From Runella zeae DSM 19591 (GTDB taxonomy: Bacteria; Bacteroidota; Bacteroidia; Cytophagales; Spirosomataceae): a stretch of DNA of 64,000 nucleotides. Location of the stretch: contig NZ_KE384040.1 in NCBI RefSeq assembly GCF_000423565.1, positions 185,522 through 249,521 on the forward strand, read 5' to 3'. Both the position numbers and the translations under genes were made by a program. The first letter of the stretch is position 1. Each line of letters opens with the position of its first letter. This document shows, one piece after another, positions 59,883 through 64,000 of the stretch. Under the pieces are notes generated by a model, which was given only the letters and a program-made list of their open reading frames with translations, did not search any database and had not been told where the DNA came from.

Positions 59883-61316
59883 CTACTTTTTAGAAATTGT
59901 AGGGTTAATGGTAAATATTTGTTTTGAAGAATATCCTTCGGAATTGGTCAAAGTACGGTTGAACGCTAAAGTTTTGCCATCATGCGACCATACTAAATTG
60001 GAAGGCGAGGGAGAGGTGGGTTTGGTGAGCACGTTGAGACGCTGCTCAAAAGGCTCCGTACCGATTTGGCAAGCTACAATACTTCCGTCATATACATAGG
60101 TCACTAGTTTTCCATTAGGGTGCCATCTTATGCTTCCTTCTACGTTTTTTGGATGAAAAGTGAGCTGAGTAGGCGCGCCGCCGTTGGGCGATATCATAAA
60201 AACTTGTTGAACGCCTTGCGCATCTTTGGCTAAGAAAGTGAGCATATTACCATCGGGCGAAGAGCGAACAATTCCTGTACAACCTGCTTGGGGCCTGGTG
60301 GCTGTGAAGGTAAGGCGTCGTTGTACAGTCCCTTTGGGTGGCATCGGAAAGTTCGTATCTGTACCTTCAAGGGGGCCAAATTCGCCGGCTTCGTCGATTT
60401 TTTCTGGAATATCTACAATGAAAACTTCATCTACATCCTTGCCGTTTTTATCTTTTACTTTTCCGACAAAAGCACGTGCAAGTTGGCGCATTCCATCGGG
60501 TTTGAGATAACCATTGTTGCCCACCCAGCTATCGCCTGCGGCATGGCTGATTTCGTCGGAGCCAGGGGTGGGTGTCGGAGTGACTCTTACTACCAAAACG
60601 CTATACCAGGTTCCTGATACGTTTTCTCCCGCAACATCTTTTTCTAGAGAGACGGGCATGTTTCGTTTGGAGACGCCAATGGTACGTAAATTATGCTTTT
60701 GACCAGTGCTATCTTCCAAGGCTTTCAATACGGCATCGTTGTAAGTATAGCCAATCCATTGACCATCGCCACTCCATTCGTGGCGGTGGGTACCTCCTCT
60801 TAGGGCTCCTTTGGTATAAGGCGGTGTGATGTCGCGCGCATCCATAAATACGGGTTTATTGGGCGAAATTTCATTGATAATCACCCCCGTACGCCGCCAT
60901 TGTTGATAGGGGTTGTCTTTGGTAACGCTCATCAAACCATGAATGAATACCACGGCATGGTCAACCGGTGAATAACTCACCGCTCCTGCTCCAGGGCCCC
61001 ATTCTTGATTTTGAGAAAGGGCATAAAGCACTTTTTTTTCGCCAGTATTTACGTTGACTTTTTCGATTTTAGCCGATGCAGCTATCCCGCCATCGTCGGT
61101 ACGAGTATCATAGACAAGCCATTGGTTATCAGGCGAGAAATTGTCATTGTTGTCTAAATCGTGGTGATAACTCAAATCATTCGTGAGTTGTTTTTCGGGT
61201 AAATAGGTCGAATCATCGCAAGAATACATAGCAAAAAAAAGAGGAAAAGCCAAAGCCCATCTCACTGAGGTAAGAGGACGAGCTTTGGGAAGTGAAAAAA
61301 AGGTTTGTGGTGTCAT
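59883..61316 (-). CDS. DUF3748/TolB-like beta-propeller lipoprotein
   Basis: A 477-aa protein. It starts at ATG 61316, 11 nt after the preceding stop, with an N-terminal signal ending in MYSC as a possible lipobox. The body is made of WD40-like or PD40 blades: NFSPDNQWLVYDTRTDDGG, EWSGDGQWIGYTYND, VRSSPDGNMLTFLAKDAQG, IRWHPNGKLVTYVYDGS, VWSHDGKTLAFNRTL. It follows the DUF3748 (YidR-like) pattern, with internal H-R-H-E-W. A propeller outside the membrane, perhaps binding sugar or protein, is the family theme. It is probably transcribed with its upstream neighbour. Confidence 0.75.
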   Translation of the reverse strand: MTPQTFFSLPKARPLTSVRWALAFPLFFAMYSCDDSTYLPEKQLTNDLSYHHDLDNNDNFSPDNQWLVYDTRTDDGGIAASAKIEKVNVNTGEKKVLYALSQNQEWGPGAGAVSYSPVDHAVVFIHGLMSVTKDNPYQQWRRTGVIINEISPNKPVFMDARDITPPYTKGALRGGTHRHEWSGDGQWIGYTYNDAVLKALEDSTGQKHNLRTIGVSKRNMPVSLEKDVAGENVSGTWYSVLVVRVTPTPTPGSDEISHAAGDSWVGNNGYLKPDGMRQLARAFVGKVKDKNGKDVDEVFIVDIPEKIDEAGEFGPLEGTDTNFPMPPKGTVQRRLTFTATRPQAGCTGIVRSSPDGNMLTFLAKDAQGVQQVFMISPNGGAPTQLTFHPKNVEGSIRWHPNGKLVTYVYDGSIVACQIGTEPFEQRLNVLTKPTSPSPSNLVWSHDGKTLAFNRTLTNSEGYSSKQIFTINPTISKK

Positions 61317-61326
61317 GGAATATGTA

Positions 61327-63606
61327 TCAATGAGTGGGGGCACTGATTACTTTCAAATATCTTCCCATCCAATAAGGCAACAAAAACGAATCGCCTGCAC
61401 TTAGCTCGCTTTGCCCGTTGGCGGTTCGGTCGAGTTTGAAAAGATTACGATTATGTTTTAGTTCGGGGCGCTCGTCAGGAGGGAGTACTTTGGTAATCGT
61501 TTGCCCTCTAAAATTAGCAGAAACGGCCTCAATATCCTTGCGGTGGCTATTGATTACTTGCCATTCAATCATATCCAACGGAAATTCCTTCAAAAACCAG
61601 ATAGTTTCTGCTTTATCAAATTCTTTGGCACCCGTCATGGCATAGCAGAGATTCCAAAGACCGTTTTTTTCGGGACGCTCCATGTCCCAATGTTCTTTGA
61701 TAGCTGTAAAATATTGTTTTTTGAGTTCGGGCGTAAATGCGTAAGGATACAAACACCAATAGGCCAAAAAGTACATTTCGTCGTCGGAGTGATTCCATTC
61801 TTCTGAAAGCTCGGCGGCTAGTTTTCCATCCGATTCCGTCACTTGACCTATTTCTTTCATGGGACGAAGCAGGTTTTCGAGATAGCCATGCTTGTTCATG
61901 AGTTCGTAGGCTTTTTGTTTGTAGATTTCTTTTTTTGTAAAATGATAAGCCGTTTGTAAAAAACCAATAATGTTAGAAGCATAAAGCTTTCGGTCTCCTA
62001 CATTTTTGGGGAAGCCATTTACATACTCAGGATTCCATTTACCCCAGAGGGTCGGTTTGCCGTCAAAATCAATGAGATACCAATCGTTTTCGATGATATT
62101 TGTCATCAGTTGATCCATGAGATGAATGGCCTTTTGTTTGACCTCGCCGTCCATGTTTTGAGCCAAAAGCGTCAGGGCAAACATCTGACCCACGGTTTGA
62201 TCGCTGCTTGTGGTACCGCGCCAATCCCATTCTTCGTCCGAAGATTTGACCCAGCCGTTGGTCATGCCGCCATCCCAACGTTCGGGTTTAAATTTGAAAT
62301 AACCGTGGCGTTCAAAACCCCGGGCAAAATACCCTTTCATACCCGTGATACTAAACAAGCGTTGCATCGCTTCAAATGACTCAAGGCAGTTGTCAAGGGC
62401 TTCTTTATCGCCCGTGACTTTGTACCGAAACAGCTGACTTACCAGATACATCGAAGTCCAGAGATTGTCGCTGTCGCGTTGTCCCATTTCAAAAGTTGAT
62501 AAATCGCCGTTTTTGAGGGTCGAAACATCACAATTAAATCCATAACGGATGTGGCGTTGGCGGACTTGTTTTTCATAAACCATCGCTTTGTCATAAAGCG
62601 TCATTTTTTGGAAATGAATTTCGCCTAATCCCCTAGTAGTTAGTATATTAATATTTTGGTTTTCGCCCTCCGAAATATGCAAAACGCGATTGCTCGGAAG
62701 CCAACGTTCGCCATAATAATAATTGTATCCACCATCGTTACGACGCATAAAGGCTCCTAACGAAGAGCCAAACCACAACTGCCCCTCGATGACTTCGACC
62801 GCCGTTAGGTCAGGACAAGGGAGTTTGGATTGAAGATTTCCTATGGGTTTAAAGCTAATGACATCGAGTTCCCAAAAACCGTTTTTAGTCCCTACATACA
62901 CCCGATTATTTCCCAAAGCCATACATGTCAAGCTTTGACCCGTAAATACTGTTTTTAATTCTTTGCTATCCAAGGAATAAGCTGTGAGGGATTGGCTATC
63001 TAAAATTAAAAAACGACGCTGACTCTTATCAAAACGAATATCTAAAGGGACTTTGGGAAAAGTGTGGGTTGAGAGCGTTTTTGAGTCTTTTATTATTTTT
63101 AAAGTACTGCCATCGGCAACCAGAAATGTAAAATCGGAGCCAGTGCCAAAGTGAGTGGCTTTGGGAAGTTCATGTTTTGAATAAAGGTGGCCCGCCCAAG
63201 CGTTGCTAAAAACGGCTTTGTCGTCCAGAAAAACAAATTGCTTCTCATAAGCCGTCATGTCGGTTATTTTTTTGTCCAACATCGGTAAATAAGAGCGGTC
63301 GGAGTGAAGCGTGCCGGGATACTGAAATTGCCCACCATGAGGCTGTAATATTCCTACTGATGAACTGATGCGGGTCTTGCCGTTTTTGTCTGTAAATACT
63401 TTTTGTAGTTGTGTGGAAGTGTCAGGTAGATAGTATTTTACGCTAAAATCTTGAAGATAAGGCTTATCTTGATAAGCGGTGGATTGAGCCCAAACGTTAG
63501 TTGTGATTCCTAAGATTACCATAGACATTCCAAGTTTAGTTTTCGTCAATTGCAAAACTTGGAATGTCTTGAAGTATCTCAAAAATGTTTGTAGAGGCAT
63601 AGACAT
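61327..63606 (-). CDS. Exported propeller plus alpha/alpha-barrel protein (putative glycan-active), repeat-derived N-terminus
   Basis: A 759-aa protein. The frame runs upstream to a TTG at 63690, but the first ATG is 63606. From there, residues TKLGMSMVILGITTNVWAQ end a signal peptide. About residues 35-330 show propeller-like strands (VADGSTLKIIKDSKTL, CMALGNNRVYVGTKNGFWELDV, LWFGSSLGAFMRRNDGGYNYYYGERW). About 340-750 are helical, resembling (alpha/alpha)6 barrels (QRDSDNLWTSMYLVSQLFRY, FERHGYFKFKPERWDGGMTNGW, LAYWCLYPYAFTPELKKQYF). That suggests a glycosidase or lyase, with the activity unproven. Two palindromic repeats encode its N-terminus; the one at 63602-63646 overlaps the start codon. 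Confidence 0.6.
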   Translation of the reverse strand: MSMPLQTFLRYFKTFQVLQLTKTKLGMSMVILGITTNVWAQSTAYQDKPYLQDFSVKYYLPDTSTQLQKVFTDKNGKTRISSSVGILQPHGGQFQYPGTLHSDRSYLPMLDKKITDMTAYEKQFVFLDDKAVFSNAWAGHLYSKHELPKATHFGTGSDFTFLVADGSTLKIIKDSKTLSTHTFPKVPLDIRFDKSQRRFLILDSQSLTAYSLDSKELKTVFTGQSLTCMALGNNRVYVGTKNGFWELDVISFKPIGNLQSKLPCPDLTAVEVIEGQLWFGSSLGAFMRRNDGGYNYYYGERWLPSNRVLHISEGENQNINILTTRGLGEIHFQKMTLYDKAMVYEKQVRQRHIRYGFNCDVSTLKNGDLSTFEMGQRDSDNLWTSMYLVSQLFRYKVTGDKEALDNCLESFEAMQRLFSITGMKGYFARGFERHGYFKFKPERWDGGMTNGWVKSSDEEWDWRGTTSSDQTVGQMFALTLLAQNMDGEVKQKAIHLMDQLMTNIIENDWYLIDFDGKPTLWGKWNPEYVNGFPKNVGDRKLYASNIIGFLQTAYHFTKKEIYKQKAYELMNKHGYLENLLRPMKEIGQVTESDGKLAAELSEEWNHSDDEMYFLAYWCLYPYAFTPELKKQYFTAIKEHWDMERPEKNGLWNLCYAMTGAKEFDKAETIWFLKEFPLDMIEWQVINSHRKDIEAVSANFRGQTITKVLPPDERPELKHNRNLFKLDRTANGQSELSAGDSFLLPYWMGRYLKVISAPTH
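63524..63568. repeat. Dispersed palindrome, copy 2 (inside the coding N-terminus)
   Basis: GACATTCCAAGTTT (63524-63537) pairs perfectly with AAACTTGGAATGTC (63555-63568). The element is one half of a tandem pair with a 78-bp period and is translated in-frame in the gene above. Confidence 0.75.
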
Positions 63607-63646
63607 TCCAAGTTTAGTTTGTGTCGATTGCGAAACTTGGAAAGTC
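63602..63646. repeat. Dispersed palindrome, copy 3 (over the start codon)
   Basis: GACATTCCAAGTTT (63602-63615) pairs with AAACTTGGAAAGTC (63633-63646) with one mismatch. The 78-bp offset from copy 2 equals 26 codons, so the duplication keeps the reading frame. The minus-strand ATG 63604-63606 lies in its 3' arm. Confidence 0.75.
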
Positions 63647-63675
63647 TTGGAGCGTTTCAAAAATAGACTTGTTCT

Positions 63676-63708
63676 TTTGCTGATAATCAATATTTTATGA
63701 TATATTTG
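63676..63708 (+). promoter_or_regulatory. Predicted promoter of the transposase gene
   Basis: TTTG (63676-63679), a 21-nt spacer and TATATTTG (63701-63708) fit the Bacteroidota -33/-7 arrangement. The ATG follows 28 nt downstream at 63736. Confidence 0.55.
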
Positions 63709-63735
63709 CGGTAATTAACATTTTAATAAGTTATT

Positions 63736-64000
63736 ATGAAATCACAAAGAATTAGTATATTTAGTAATATAAAATCTGATAGAGATTTTCGAGCTACAAC
63801 AGGCCTTAGTAAAGAGGAGTTTAATAGGTTATCTGAAAAGTTTTCTTGTTATTATACTCCAACAGTTCTATCAGGATTTCCTAATGGGTTTGGTAACAAT
63901 AGTATATTTCAAAACTCAAAAGAAGCTTTGTTTTTTTTATTATATCATTATAAAGTAGCGACTACTTATGATGTTCTTGCTATTAGTTTTGGCATCGGAA
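63736..64000 (+). mobile_element. 5' part of an IS transposase gene (IS5/IS4-type HTH), truncated by the window end
   Basis: The frame begins at ATG 63736 and is open to the window end (88 codons). The visible part reads IFSNIKSDRDFRATTGLSKEEFNRLSEKF, then FLLYHYKVATTYDVLAISFGIG. This is the helix-turn-helix opening typical of DDE transposases of the IS5/IS1182-like groups. The DDE domain lies outside the window. The base composition is markedly A/T-rich compared with the genes to the left. I cannot find the element's left terminal repeat with certainty. Confidence 0.65.

Overview
The window looks like the chromosome of a pigmented, gliding-type Bacteroidota, most likely a Cytophagales/Spirosomataceae relative. 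Evidence: a type IX secretion (T9SS)/gliding core in the usual order porP-gldK-gldL-gldM-gldN, a CTD-bearing C25 peptidase, a TonB receptor with a carboxypeptidase-regulatory-like domain, DUF4271 next to hemD, paired FtsX/MacB permeases with the prefix domain typical of that group, a CrtW-like carotenoid ketolase, and several promoters of the Bacteroidota TAnnTTTG type. There is no Shine-Dalgarno pattern to speak of. The family names below come from reading the proteins, not from database searches.

Layout. 0-10 kb: an incomplete HARE-HTH (COG2958-like) gene, an unknown protein, a decayed 740-bp gap, a TonB-dependent receptor, DUF456, a carboxynorspermidine/saccharopine dehydrogenase-type enzyme, a GNAT toxin with a 51-aa antitoxin, and an ABCB-type exporter. 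10-16.7 kb: a PqqD-like protein, a lipoprotein and a PorU2-like C25 peptidase in one overlapping unit, then GSCFA and DUF5723. 16.8-22.5 kb: PadR regulator plus two paralogous FtsX-type permeases. 22.6-23.5 kb: DUF5990 and SUI1/YciH. 23.5-30.8 kb: a four-gene, overlap-coupled conflict operon: CHAT protease-TIR-like-inactive STAND; MoxR AAA ATPase; vWA protein; and a 1026-aa protein with a pseudo-caspase, a TIR-like domain, LRRs and a pseudo-CHAT. A divergent unknown gene faces it across a palindrome/tandem-repeat array. 31.9-36.3 kb: CrtW, a GT-C type membrane protein, thiamine pyrophosphokinase, dipeptide epimerase and a small membrane protein. 36.5-45.9 kb: sucD, DUF4271, hemD, then porP-gldKLMN. 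46-51.4 kb: small envelope proteins including LemA, DUF3574, htpG, and a DUF937-OmpA protein. 51.7-58.5 kb: an SDR epimerase, a small lipoprotein, a Septu (PtuAB)-like ATPase/HNH pair, ettA and DUF349. 58.6-64 kb: three exported or lipoprotein enzymes on the minus strand, then the start of a transposase.

Most exciting region: 23.5-31.9 kb. Its architecture matches the vWA-MoxR-associated (VMAP-type) ternary NTP-dependent conflict systems known from comparative genomics. This version combines one apparently active CHAT protease with a partner carrying two degenerate caspase-clan protease domains. Three other conflict modules lie in the same window: GNAT toxin-antitoxin, Septu-like, and possibly the COG2958-like gene. 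A dispersed palindrome family (5.7 and 63.5 kb) has been translated in-frame into the N-terminus of a secreted protein.
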